DNA of 64,000 nucleotides, taken from JAPOUP01 sp965201085. Its GTDB lineage: Bacteria; Pseudomonadota; Alphaproteobacteria; Rhodobacterales; Rhodobacteraceae. Numbering within the stretch: position 1 is the first letter of the stretch; every line of letters begins with the position of its first letter. The position numbers and the translations under genes are program-made. The notes under the pieces are model-generated. The model was given only the letters and a program-made list of their open reading frames with translations, ran no database searches and was not told the origin of the DNA. Location of the stretch: positions 124,001-188,000 of the forward strand of contig CBDAVS010000047.1 in assembly GCA_965201085.1 (NCBI GenBank), in the 5' to 3' direction. Below, in pieces: positions 56,206 to 64,000 of the stretch.

Positions 56206-57024
56206 TCAGCTGCCCCAGATGTAAACCGCCGCGAAAAGAAACAACCAGACCACGTCGACGAAATGCCAGTACCAGGCAGCCGCCTCGAAACCGACATGCC
56301 TATCTGGAGTGAAATGCCCCGATAGAGCACGTAACAGACATACGAACAGGAATATGGTCCCAATGATCACATGTGCGCCGTGAAAGCCCGTCGCCATGAA
56401 GAAATTGGCGCCATAGATGTTTCCGGAATACCCGAATCCGGCATGGCTGTATTCATAAGCCTGGAAAAATGTGAACAACACCCCAAGCACAACCGCCAAT
56501 ACAAGCCCATTCACAAGATCCTTGCGGTTGTTTTCATGGGCGATCGCATGGTGGGCCCATGTCGCGGCGGCACCCGAGCAAAGCAGGATCAAGGTGTTGA
56601 TCAGCGGAAGATGCCAAGGATCGAAAGTCTCGATGCCGGCGGGTGGCCATTGTCCGTCAACCGCTGGACTTAGCCCACCTGGATCGATCGGATACAACGC
56701 GTGCTTGAAGAATGACCAGAACCAGGCCGAAAAGAACATAACCTCGGAAATGATGAACAATATGAAGCCATACCGCAGACCGATGCGAACGACCGGCGTA
56801 TGATCGCCCACCTTCGACTCCTGCACGACATCATTCCACCAGGCGAACATCACATAGGCGACACCGATAAGTCCGATCAGGAACATCCAAGGATGGTTGT
56901 TGGTGACGTTCGGCGACACCATGACAATAAAGCCGAACAGCATCACGAAGCCCGAAAGCGCCCCCAGGAACGGCCAGACCGACGGATTTAGGATGTGGTA
57001 ATCGTGGTTTTTCACATGGTCCAT
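56206..57024 (-). CDS. ctaE: Cytochrome c oxidase subunit III
   Basis: The 272-residue product has seven hydrophobic spans: the first has W-P-F-L-G-A-L-S-G-F, the fourth region F-S-A-W-F-W-S-F-F-K-H-A-L and the last W-Y-W-H-F-V-D-V-V-W-L-F-L-F. Y-P-I-D-P-G-G-L and G-F-H-G-A-H-V-I-I-G are standard subunit III signatures. Stabilises the catalytic core of aa3 oxidase. Confidence 0.97.
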   Translation of the reverse strand: MDHVKNHDYHILNPSVWPFLGALSGFVMLFGFIVMVSPNVTNNHPWMFLIGLIGVAYVMFAWWNDVVQESKVGDHTPVVRIGLRYGFILFIISEVMFFSAWFWSFFKHALYPIDPGGLSPAVDGQWPPAGIETFDPWHLPLINTLILLCSGAAATWAHHAIAHENNRKDLVNGLVLAVVLGVLFTFFQAYEYSHAGFGYSGNIYGANFFMATGFHGAHVIIGTIFLFVCLLRALSGHFTPDRHVGFEAAAWYWHFVDVVWLFLFAAVYIWGS

Positions 57025-57048
57025 AAGAGCGTTCCCTCGTCCATAGGA

Positions 57049-57627
57049 CTAGTTGTAGCTTGGATCCCCGCCCGATCTCAAGTCTGTCCGGGCCAGTTCC
57101 GGTAAGTCGATTTCATGGAAGGTGTAGCTGAGCGTTATCCGGTGGACACCGGACGCATCGCGGTCGTTTACCATCGCGGGATCGACGTAGAAGGTCACCG
57201 GCATCCGCACACGCTCACCCGGTTGCAGAACCTGTTCCTCGAAACAGAAACAATCGATTTTCGTAAAGAACCCGCCGGCCTCGTAAGGAACTACGTTGTA
57301 GCTCGCCGACCCTGCAACGGGCCGGTTGGTTGGATTCCATGCCTCATAGAAGGCAAGTCCCGTCTCACCGATGCGTATTTCCATCTCGCGCTGGACCGGT
57401 CTGAATCCCCACGGCATCGCCCGCTCCAATGACGCGTCGAATCCGATGGTGACGGTCCTGTCCAGCACCACATCGCTGCCTTCATACGCCAGCCCCGGCT
57501 CGCCGCCGAAGCCCGTCACTCTGCAGAACCAGTCATAGAACGGAACCGATGCCCATGCGAGCGAACCCATCAAAACAACGACGGAGGCGGTGAGCGCCGC
57601 GGTTTTCTGTAGCCCGTGTAACCTCAT
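57049..57627 (-). CDS. ctaG: Cytochrome oxidase copper-insertion protein CtaG/Cox11
   Basis: A 192-residue protein with one N-terminal membrane span (A-L-T-A-S-V-V-V-L-M) and a periplasmic copper-binding domain. The copper motif C-F-C-F-E-E-Q lies near residue 123, and the early conserved Cys is in W-F-C-R-V-T-G. Delivers copper to CuB of subunit I. The start overlaps the preceding small gene by 4 nt. Confidence 0.95.
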   Translation of the reverse strand: MRLHGLQKTAALTASVVVLMGSLAWASVPFYDWFCRVTGFGGEPGLAYEGSDVVLDRTVTIGFDASLERAMPWGFRPVQREMEIRIGETGLAFYEAWNPTNRPVAGSASYNVVPYEAGGFFTKIDCFCFEEQVLQPGERVRMPVTFYVDPAMVNDRDASGVHRITLSYTFHEIDLPELARTDLRSGGDPSYN

Positions 57628-57812
57628 TCGTCCACGTCCACCAATTCCGGACGAACGGTATGGTCGTAGCCCTGAACCGGTCCGGTCGTCGATATCTTGA
57701 CAACGCTCACCGCGAAAACCAGAGCGGCGAAGCCGATAAGCGTCAACCCGACACCGACGTTGCGAGAATGGCGGCGTCTGTGGATCTCATGCTCGACCCT
57801 GATCGCCATCAC
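57624..57812 (-). CDS. Small membrane protein of the oxidase cluster
   Basis: 62 residues: a basic N-terminus (H-E-I-H-R-R-R-H-S-R-N), one membrane span (V-G-L-T-L-I-G-F-A-A-L-V-F-A) and a short acidic tail. It sits between ctaB and ctaG with 4-nt overlaps on both sides, so it is translated with them. Equivalent small ORFs (CoxF-like) occur in this position in Rhodobacterales, from memory; role unknown. Confidence 0.85.
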   Translation of the reverse strand: MMAIRVEHEIHRRRHSRNVGVGLTLIGFAALVFAVSVVKISTTGPVQGYDHTVRPELVDVDE

Positions 57813-58747
57813 CAGCCACCCATCCCGTACCGGGTTAGTGTCGCCTCGGTGAGCAGTGCCGTGAAATGCAGGAAAAGATAATATATCGAGAACCGAAACG
57901 CGGATTTTTCGATCCTGTGGTTATCCGCCTTCGCTATCGCCTCGCTTCGCCGCCAGATAGCGACCGATTTCTGGATGAACAACGCGTTCAGGACGAGCGA
58001 AGCGGTGAGATAGACCGGGCCTCCGATGGAGGTGAATCCCAGACCAAGCGCCACCGGCGCGAGTAACAGGGTGTAGCCAAGGATATGGCGGCGGGTCACA
58101 CAATGGCCATGCGTGACGGTCAGCATTGGCACCTGCGCATTGGCGTAGTCCGATTTCATGAACAGAGCCAGCGCCCAGAAATGCGGAGGTGTCCAGACGA
58201 AAATCAACGCGAACATCAGCAAAGCCTCAAAGCTGACGCTGCCTGTGGCCACCACCCATCCGATCATTGGCGGAAACGCTCCGGCTGCGCCTCCAATCAC
58301 AATATTCTGCGGTGTGGAGCGCTTCAGCCACATTGAGTAGACAACCGCATAAAAAAAGATGGTGAAGGCGAGAATCCCGGCGGCCAGCAGGTTCGCCGCA
58401 AGCCCCAACATCGTCACCGCGATACCCGACAGCGCCACGCCTAACGCCAGAGCGTCTTCGGGTGAGAGCCTGCCTGCGGGTACCGGACGCCCCGCCGTTC
58501 GCGTCATCAGCGCATCGATGTCCGCATCCCACCACATATTCAAAGCGCCCGATGCCCCGGCGCCGACCGCGATGAACAGGATAGAGGCGAAGGTGATGAC
58601 GGGATGCACCTGAACCGGTGCGACTAGCAGTCCCGTCAGAGCGGTGAACACGACCAGCGACATGACGCGTGGCTTCAAAAGGGCGAAGCAGTCGCTGAAC
58701 CCTGCCTCTACTTCACGCTCTCGCGTTATGAAGGTCGCGTCACTCAT
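57809..58747 (-). CDS. ctaB: Protohaem IX farnesyltransferase (haem O synthase)
   Basis: The 312-residue polytopic membrane prenyltransferase makes haem O for the oxidase. The first Asp-rich motif is N-M-W-W-D-A-D-I-D with R-T-A-G-R-P-V-P; the second region has S-D-Y-A-N-A-Q-V-P-M-L. Multiple hydrophobic spans. Overlaps the next small gene by 4 nt. Confidence 0.95.
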   Translation of the reverse strand: MSDATFITREREVEAGFSDCFALLKPRVMSLVVFTALTGLLVAPVQVHPVITFASILFIAVGAGASGALNMWWDADIDALMTRTAGRPVPAGRLSPEDALALGVALSGIAVTMLGLAANLLAAGILAFTIFFYAVVYSMWLKRSTPQNIVIGGAAGAFPPMIGWVVATGSVSFEALLMFALIFVWTPPHFWALALFMKSDYANAQVPMLTVTHGHCVTRRHILGYTLLLAPVALGLGFTSIGGPVYLTASLVLNALFIQKSVAIWRRSEAIAKADNHRIEKSAFRFSIYYLFLHFTALLTEATLTRYGMGGW

Positions 58748-58817
58748 CTCGATCTTTCGTGAAAGGCACCTGCGGCTCGGAACCGATTACCGATGGCTCC
58801 ACCCGCTTCGTGACCGC

Positions 58818-59687
58818 TCAGTCGGCGGCGGCGACTTTGAAGGTCTCCGGTCGGTCGTTGACGGCGAATTCCTGTGCCGGACCGGCAAGCCATGCCTCGT
58901 AGTCTTCCTGTGTCACGGCCATCACGGTTATCGGCATGAAGGAATGATCCTTGCCGCAGAGCTCCGAGCACTGCCCGAAATAAATGCCTTCATTGCCTTC
59001 ATCGACCTTGAACCAAAGTTCGGCCAGACGGCCGGGCACGGCATCCTGCTTCACCCCGAAGGACGGAATGGTCCATGCGTGAATCACGTCGGCACCGGTG
59101 ACTTGAACGACAATTGTCTTTCCGGTGGGAATGACAACGGCGGTGTCCGTGGCCAACAGGAATTCATCGGGGCTGTATCCAGCGTTTTCGACCGCTTGGG
59201 GACTTCCAAGCATGAACGACTCGAAGGCGAGCCCCTCTTCGGGATATTCATAGCCCCAATACCATTGATAGCCGGTGGCTTTGATTGTGAGGTCCGCTTC
59301 CGGAATTTCCTGCTGCTTGAACAGCGCGGGTAGTGAGAACGCCCCGACGAAGACCAGGATAACGACCGGAATTAGGGTCCAGGCCACCTCAATCTGGGAA
59401 TTATGGGTGAACGCGGCGGGCTCTGGATTGGCACGACGGTTGTAGCGGAGGATGACGATGAGCAGAAGCAGCATCACAAACACGGAAATCACCGAAATGA
59501 TGATGAGAACCATGTTATCAAGCCAATGCAGATCGCGGGCGAGTTCGGTCACAGCCGGCTGAAAGCCAGTGCCTCTCGGTTCGGGCTTGCCAATGCTCCT
59601 GAGACTTTCCTGCGCCGTCGCGGAGGCACCTGTCAGCACCAAGCCGATTAAAGCCATAAGGCCGGAGACTGTCATATGAAGACGCAT
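58818..59687 (-). CDS. ctaC: Cytochrome c oxidase subunit II
   Basis: The 289-residue product has a signal peptide (M-A-L-I-G-L-V-L-T-G-A-S-A-T-A), two membrane spans (from about residue 58 and about 105) and a periplasmic CuA domain: H-A-W-T-I-P-S-F-G, then C-S-E-L-C-G-K-D-H-S-F-M carrying both bridging Cys, His and Met. Accepts electrons from cytochrome c. GGAAAC about 6 nt upstream supports 59687. First gene of the oxidase cluster, divergent from tldD. Confidence 0.97.
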   Translation of the reverse strand: MRLHMTVSGLMALIGLVLTGASATAQESLRSIGKPEPRGTGFQPAVTELARDLHWLDNMVLIIISVISVFVMLLLLIVILRYNRRANPEPAAFTHNSQIEVAWTLIPVVILVFVGAFSLPALFKQQEIPEADLTIKATGYQWYWGYEYPEEGLAFESFMLGSPQAVENAGYSPDEFLLATDTAVVIPTGKTIVVQVTGADVIHAWTIPSFGVKQDAVPGRLAELWFKVDEGNEGIYFGQCSELCGKDHSFMPITVMAVTQEDYEAWLAGPAQEFAVNDRPETFKVAAAD

Positions 59688-59864
59688 ATCTGTTTCCAGT
59701 TCGGTTTTGCGGATCGACACGCTGCGTTCCCGGACCCACCGGATAAATAGCGGGACCCCATTGCCTCTTTGTCGGAGTGAAACCATAATACGAAGAGGCT
59801 CTCAAGCAATTCCTTTGCGGCATTCAGCCGCTTTTCCTGCGTCGGCCGGGTTTATGAGGACAGG
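59688..59864. promoter_or_regulatory. Divergent promoter region of ctaC and tldD
   Basis: 177 bp between two divergent start codons must carry both promoters. I see no clear operator palindrome. Confidence 0.4.
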
Positions 59865-61292
59865 ATGACACACGCTCCCTTCCGCCCTTTCGAAACCACC
59901 CTTGATCGGGAGACCGCGCTCTCTGCGCTACGCGATGCGGTGGCGGGCGCTGACGACGGCGAGCTGTTTCTGGAGCTGCGGCGCTCAGAGTCGCTCACAT
60001 TCGATGACGGGCGGGTCAAGGCCGCGAGTTACAACGCATCCGAGGGGTTCGGGCTGCGCTCCGTGCGCGGGGAAACGGCGGCATACGCCCATTCGACCGA
60101 GATTTCGGAAGCCGCCCTGAAACGGGCGGGCGCGACGGCGCGTCTGGCCATCGGAAACGGTGGAGGTGCGCTGGACATGCCTCCTAAGCTTACGAATACG
60201 AAGCTTTATTCCGATGCGGATCCGATGGAGGACGCATCGTTTTCGGTTAAGGTCGAGACATTGCGCGAGATAGACGCGTATGCCCGCGACCTTGACCGGC
60301 GCGTGGTTCAGGTCTCGGCCTCGATCGCTACCTCCATGCAGGAGGTGGAAATTCTCCGACCCGAAGGAGTTCTGGTGCGGGATGTCCGGCCCATGGCGAG
60401 ACTGAACGTGGCGATCATTGTCGAAGAGGGGGGACGGCGCGAGTCGGGGTCGAACGGCGGTGGCGGGAGAGTGGGGCTTGAAGGGCTGATCACCCCCGAG
60501 AATTGGAAAGCCGCGACACGCGAAGCGCTGAGAATCGCTCTTGTGAACCTGTGTGCGGAACCCGCTCCCGCCGGCGAGATGGACGTGGTTCTGGGCGCTG
60601 GTTGGCCGGGGATTCTGCTTCATGAGGCCGTGGGTCACGGTCTTGAGGGAGATTTCAACCGCAAGGGCACATCCGCCTTCGCGGGACTGGCCGGACGGCG
60701 CGTCGCGGCTGAGGGCGTTACGGTTCTTGATGACGGCACTATCCCGGAACGTCGCGGATCGATCACGGTCGATGACGAAGGCACGCCGTCAGGCAAAAAC
60801 GTCCTGATCGAGGACGGCATCCTGATCGGATATATGCAGGACCGGCAGAACGCGCGGCTTATGGGTGTCGCCTCAACCGGGAACGGTCGGCGGCAAAGCT
60901 ACGCCCACATTCCGATGCCCAGAATGACGAACACCTACATGCTCGGCGGCGATGCGGCGCCGGAAGCGCTCGTGGCGGACCTACGGGACGGAATCCATGC
61001 CGTCGGCTTCGGCGGCGGGCAGGTCGATATAACCAACGGTAAGTTCGTGTTTTCCTGCACCGAAGCCTATCGGGTACGGAATGGAAAGGTCGGTGCGCCG
61101 GTCAAGGGCGCTACATTGATCGGCGACGGCCCGACGGCTTTGCGGAAAATAAGGGCGATCGGAAACGATATGTCTTTGGATCCGGGCGTGGGTAATTGCG
61201 GCAAAGCAGGCCAATGGGTGCCGGTCTGCGTGGGGCAGCCCACCCTGCTGATGGGCGGACTCACGGTCGGGGGATCGGAAAACGCCGCGTAG
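59865..61292 (+). CDS. tldD: Metalloprotease TldD
   Basis: A 475-residue peptidase of family U62 that, with TldE/PmbA, processes unfolded or modified peptides. Zinc motif H-E-A-V-G-H (HExxxH) near residue 253, the conserved G-G-G-Q-V-D-I and C-T-E-A-Y in the C-terminal part, and L-M-G-G-L-T-V-G-G near the end. Normal length. Partner tldE is not in this window. Confidence 0.96.
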   Translation: MTHAPFRPFETTLDRETALSALRDAVAGADDGELFLELRRSESLTFDDGRVKAASYNASEGFGLRSVRGETAAYAHSTEISEAALKRAGATARLAIGNGGGALDMPPKLTNTKLYSDADPMEDASFSVKVETLREIDAYARDLDRRVVQVSASIATSMQEVEILRPEGVLVRDVRPMARLNVAIIVEEGGRRESGSNGGGGRVGLEGLITPENWKAATREALRIALVNLCAEPAPAGEMDVVLGAGWPGILLHEAVGHGLEGDFNRKGTSAFAGLAGRRVAAEGVTVLDDGTIPERRGSITVDDEGTPSGKNVLIEDGILIGYMQDRQNARLMGVASTGNGRRQSYAHIPMPRMTNTYMLGGDAAPEALVADLRDGIHAVGFGGGQVDITNGKFVFSCTEAYRVRNGKVGAPVKGATLIGDGPTALRKIRAIGNDMSLDPGVGNCGKAGQWVPVCVGQPTLLMGGLTVGGSENAA

Positions 61293-62097
61293 AGCGGCTG
61301 ATCGGGCACCAGATCGAACGACGGCCGCGCGGCTTTCGGGGTTTCGGTTCGCACACAGTCATAGGCAACGCGGTTCTCGGCAAACATCACTTGTAAGTCG
61401 AGGTTGCCTCTTCAAAATCGAAATCAGGATGATCCCATTCCTTCGATCAATGCTGAACTGACCGTTCTTATGGGCTGGGTAGAGGGGGTCTCTATTGAGC
61501 CCCATCCCTAACGGATCCGGACGAGCGGGATTGCCGCATCCGGTTCCGAATGCCTCGATTTCGGCCGTACGTTTCCGTTTCATGAACGGATCGGTGAAGT
61601 CCGGTGTCGTCATTCCGTCCGCCTTCCGTGGTTTCGTTGGCATGATGCCGCCCCTTCCATCCGGCGGGTTCCGATGACCACGGCCGCCCATCCCCGCCCG
61701 GTACCATCAATGCACCACCACTACCCGCACCGCTTCCCCTAGGTTTGGTGTTTCGCGGTCCGGTACCGTCTAGAATATGCCCTTTCGTGTCGTCGCTTTC
61801 GCACTTCCACCCCGGCGCATGATTGCCCTGGCGGGCCGGGGTTCCGGTTGCTTGACCGGGTCGCTTCCTTTCCCGGCTCCCGCGTTGTCGGACGATTCGG
61901 GGCCTCCCGGGTTCCGCGGCGGGCGATCCCCTGACCCGTCACCGCGTCGACAGGTTCGGATCATATCGTTTCCTCCCCCTATCCACGGCTTTGCCTGGCG
62001 CAAGGCAGTCACATGGTTCTTTGGAACGGAAGGCTGGTGGATATCAGGTGTTTCGACCGATAGAAGAGCGACTGGAATGCAGGCCGTCGCACTTTGA
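61293..62097. other. Long gap between tldD and IS5 copy H
   Basis: About 800 bp with several short overlapping frames. A minus-strand run (K-R-K-R-T-A-E-I-E-A-F-G-T-G-C-G-N, about 61500-61600) is protein-like but unknown to me. The part from 61750 to 61960 is GC-rich and could be decayed mobile DNA. No gene can be supported. Confidence 0.4.
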
Positions 62098-63125
62098 GAG
62101 TTTGAATCATAAGTCACTGATATGATCAAACCATTGTTTTTCATGGAGTTGACGCCCTCGCCACCCGCCTGGGCGGGAACCGGCGGGCGGCCAGCGTTCG
62201 TTCGTGCCTCACTCACGCCCGAACCGGTGGCGCGTGATGCCTCACCCCGGATGCCGGCGGATTCCCGCAGAGGCGCCCGCAGTCCTTCGACAGGCGGCGG
62301 CACCGGCCCATCCCGGCGAAGGTCCGCTCCACAACCCACCGGCGGCAGGGAACCGTGAACCCCTTGACATCCTCCGGTTTTCCGACGGTCCCGGTCACGT
62401 CCGGCAACCCCATCCCCCCAGGCCGCTCCCGCGGCTTCGGACCCGGGTGGCCACCGTCGGCGAACGGCCTGCACACCGTGTGCACACCGTGTGCACACCG
62501 TGGGCACCGTCTCCGGCGGCTCCGCGGTCAGGTCCGGTGCGCCGTCCCGGTCCTGGATGTCGGCGGTGTAAACCGTCATGACGACCGGTGTGCCGCCGGC
62601 GTCCACGATCAGGTGCCTTTTCCTCCCCTTCACCTTCCTGCCGGCGTGGTGGCCGCGGGGGCCGCCGCTCTCCGTGGTCCTCACCGACCGGCTGTCGACC
62701 GGGGCGGCGGTCGGCTCCGCGGAGCGCCCCGGACACCGCCGCGCGGGGTCCCGGAGACGATGCACGATACGCTCCGGGAGCCCGCTCCGCCGCCATGCGT
62801 GAAAATGGTTCCGGTCGGTGGAAAACGGTGGATATCCAGAGGGTGACGCGCGCCACCGGCATCCCGTGGACAGGATATACCGGACCGCGTCGGACACCGA
62901 CCGAAGGTCGACCCCGCGCGGCCGTCCCATCCTTCCCCGCTTCGGCGGCATCGGCCCGATGACGGTCCATTCGGCGTCGGTCAGGTCGTTTTGACCGTAG
63001 TCGTCCGGGCGCTTATGGAGCTGTTGGGTGGTCCTGTCCCGGGGCATGGCTCTCTCCGTATCTGGGTGCGTTCACCAACCGGAATGCCACATCCTGCGGG
63101 ACCACTCAACTTATGGAACAAACTC
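62098..63125 (-). mobile_element. IS5-family (IS1031-type) element, copy H
   Basis: A 1,028-bp element with GAGTTTG ends and duplication TGA at 62095-62097 and 63126-63128 (T-N-A type). It contains a 22-bp expansion of an 11-bp tandem repeat inside the transposase. Confidence 0.92.
62213..63047 (-). pseudogene. IS5-family transposase, copy H, frameshifted by tandem repeat
   Basis: Starts M-P-R-D-R-T-T-Q-Q-L and reads well to P-E-T-V-P-T-V-C. There an 11-bp unit (CACACCGTGTG) is present three times where other copies have one, adding 22 bp and shifting the frame. The second half (F-A-D-G-G-H, V-V-E-R-T-F-A-G-M) continues in another frame to the usual stop at 62213. Otherwise catalytic blocks are preserved. 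Confidence 0.88.
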
Positions 63126-63289
63126 TGAGTCACCAAGCTTCCGGGGTCGCTACGCTCCACGCTGACGGATGCCAGTTTCCACCGCCTTGCATCCAACTTT
63201 GAGACAGTGGTCTCCGACCTCTTTCGGAAGCGGAACAGACGTCGCCCATCGGATCGGAATGGCGGAGAAACGCGTTCGTGGCGCCGGTG

Positions 63290-64000
63290 TCAGTCAACGG
63301 GCAAACCGCTTGGAACGTGATCGGGGCGCCCCATGGGCCGCTCCATCGCGGTTTCCCCTGTCAAAGCGTTCAGGAAAGCGACAATATCGGCGATCTGCGT
63401 CTCGGTGATAGAGGGAAGGTCGATATCGATAGCCGAAACCTGCCGCTGCATCTCGAGACGGTCCTGGAAGACCACGAAATCAGTCGAGGCGAGCCAGGGC
63501 GCCGATGGAAGAAGCACCATTCCGCTATTCCAGCGAGCATTGCTCTCCAGTGGATCCACGTGATGGCGGACCATGTCATCGAGTTCCGGCATGGCTCCGT
63601 TATGACCGTAAGGGGCCGTCAAAGCCACGTTTCTAAGGAACGGCACCCGGAACCGATAGGCGTCCTCAAGCTTATCGCTTTCCGCCATCCGACCGACATC
63701 GCGAACCGTCGGATCAAATTGTCTTGTCCGGCCCGGCCCATACTGCGGAAGACCGAGCGCATGGAACGTCTGGTCGCTGAGAAGAGGGCCGCTATGGCAT
63801 CCCGAACAGCCCGCATCACCGAAAAACAGGTTCATTCCTCGCAGCTGCTGTCCGTCAAGCACATCCTTGTCGCCCTCAATATATCTATCGAAAGGACTGT
63901 CGTTGTTGCGGAATTCGGTGCCGATGAACGCGGCGATGACATTGGCGATCTCAACGATCGTTATGTCCACCGGGTCTTCAATATGATCGAAGGCGGCGAC
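63290..64000 (-). CDS. Cytochrome c peroxidase/MauG-type dihaem protein (partial, runs off window)
   Basis: The C-terminal ~237 residues are visible; the N-terminal part lies beyond the window. One haem site is seen: C-S-G-C-H (CxxCH) near the middle, preceded by G-M-N-L-F-F-G-D-A. The later segment F-R-V-P-F-L-R-N-V-A-L-T-A-P-Y-G-H-N-G is the conserved region after the second haem of di-haem peroxidases. Located in the periplasm in known members. The product reduces hydrogen peroxide, or is a MauG-like oxidant; the missing half is needed to decide. Confidence 0.85.
   Translation of the reverse strand, partial: VAAFDHIEDPVDITIVEIANVIAAFIGTEFRNNDSPFDRYIEGDKDVLDGQQLRGMNLFFGDAGCSGCHSGPLLSDQTFHALGLPQYGPGRTRQFDPTVRDVGRMAESDKLEDAYRFRVPFLRNVALTAPYGHNGAMPELDDMVRHHVDPLESNARWNSGMVLLPSAPWLASTDFVVFQDRLEMQRQVSAIDIDLPSITETQIADIVAFLNALTGETAMERPMGRPDHVPSGLPVD

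Noticed and set aside
61359..61691. Minus-strand frame between tldD and IS5 copy H
   Set aside because: No family recognised, no ribosome binding site, and competing frames of similar length on the other strand.

Overview
The window looks like a chromosome segment of an alphaproteobacterium of the Rhodobacterales type. The best evidence is the right-hand third, with tldD divergent from ctaC-ctaB-small membrane ORF-ctaG-ctaE-SURF1-thrC-M16 peptidase-GNAT, an arrangement familiar from that order. ptsP and lysC, apt and mtnP, and a pyrD gene preceded by DUF952/DUF1330 sequence fit the same group. The taxonomic call is inference from gene order and protein recognition; no rRNA or tRNA was seen.

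The second theme is insertion sequences. Thirteen copies of three GC-rich elements cover about 17 kb (about a quarter of the window): four copies of an ISNCY/IS1202-like element (1-1645, 3130-4781, 14353-15802, 46991-48770), four of an IS30-family element (4867-6244, 8122-9499, 13165-14353, 19134-20513) and five of an IS5-family, IS1031-type element (15803-16753, 22852-23857, 33288-34348, 49069-50065, 62098-63125). Ends and target duplications can be read directly: 3 bp for IS30, and T-N-A for IS5. Most transposase genes are frameshifted. Intact reading frames remain in IS30 copies 1 and 4 and in the IS5 copies at 22967-23779 and 49147-49959.

Layout. 1-9.5 kb: IS copies around truA and a CoxG-like gene. 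9.7-13.2 kb: a zinc alcohol dehydrogenase, an enolase-superfamily dehydratase and a decayed cupin dioxygenase. 13.2-16.8 kb: a fused three-element IS island. 16.8-25.2 kb: a ketodeoxygluconate-type sugar kinase with a broken short-chain dehydrogenase, then decayed vapBC, fic and 5'-nucleotidase genes, two of these regions split by IS copies. 25.3-31.8 kb: a DUF952-DUF1330 fusion, pyrD, a DUF1932 dehydrogenase, an MBL-fold protein, an FAD-linked oxidase and apt. 32-36.2 kb: a ribbon-helix-helix protein, an mtnP fragment, IS5 and an AT-richer orphan PD-(D/E)XK protein. 36.5-46.7 kb: mtnP, flavin reductase, GNAT, EcsC, cytochrome b561, ptsP, lysC, a threonine-dehydratase-like enzyme, DUF1178 and NUDIX. 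47-51.8 kb: an ISNCY copy, a sulfatase broken by IS5 and a doc remnant. 52-64 kb: the cytochrome oxidase assembly block, tldD and a partial cytochrome c peroxidase.

Taken together the window shows a respiratory heterotroph with intact housekeeping genes while sugar-acid, nucleotidase, sulfatase and toxin genes decay. That pattern is typical of a lineage with recent relaxed selection, such as host restriction. The oddest signal is the direction of divergence between IS copies: differences run strongly from A:T to G:C, whereas the broken sulfatase carries TGG-to-stop changes in the opposite direction.
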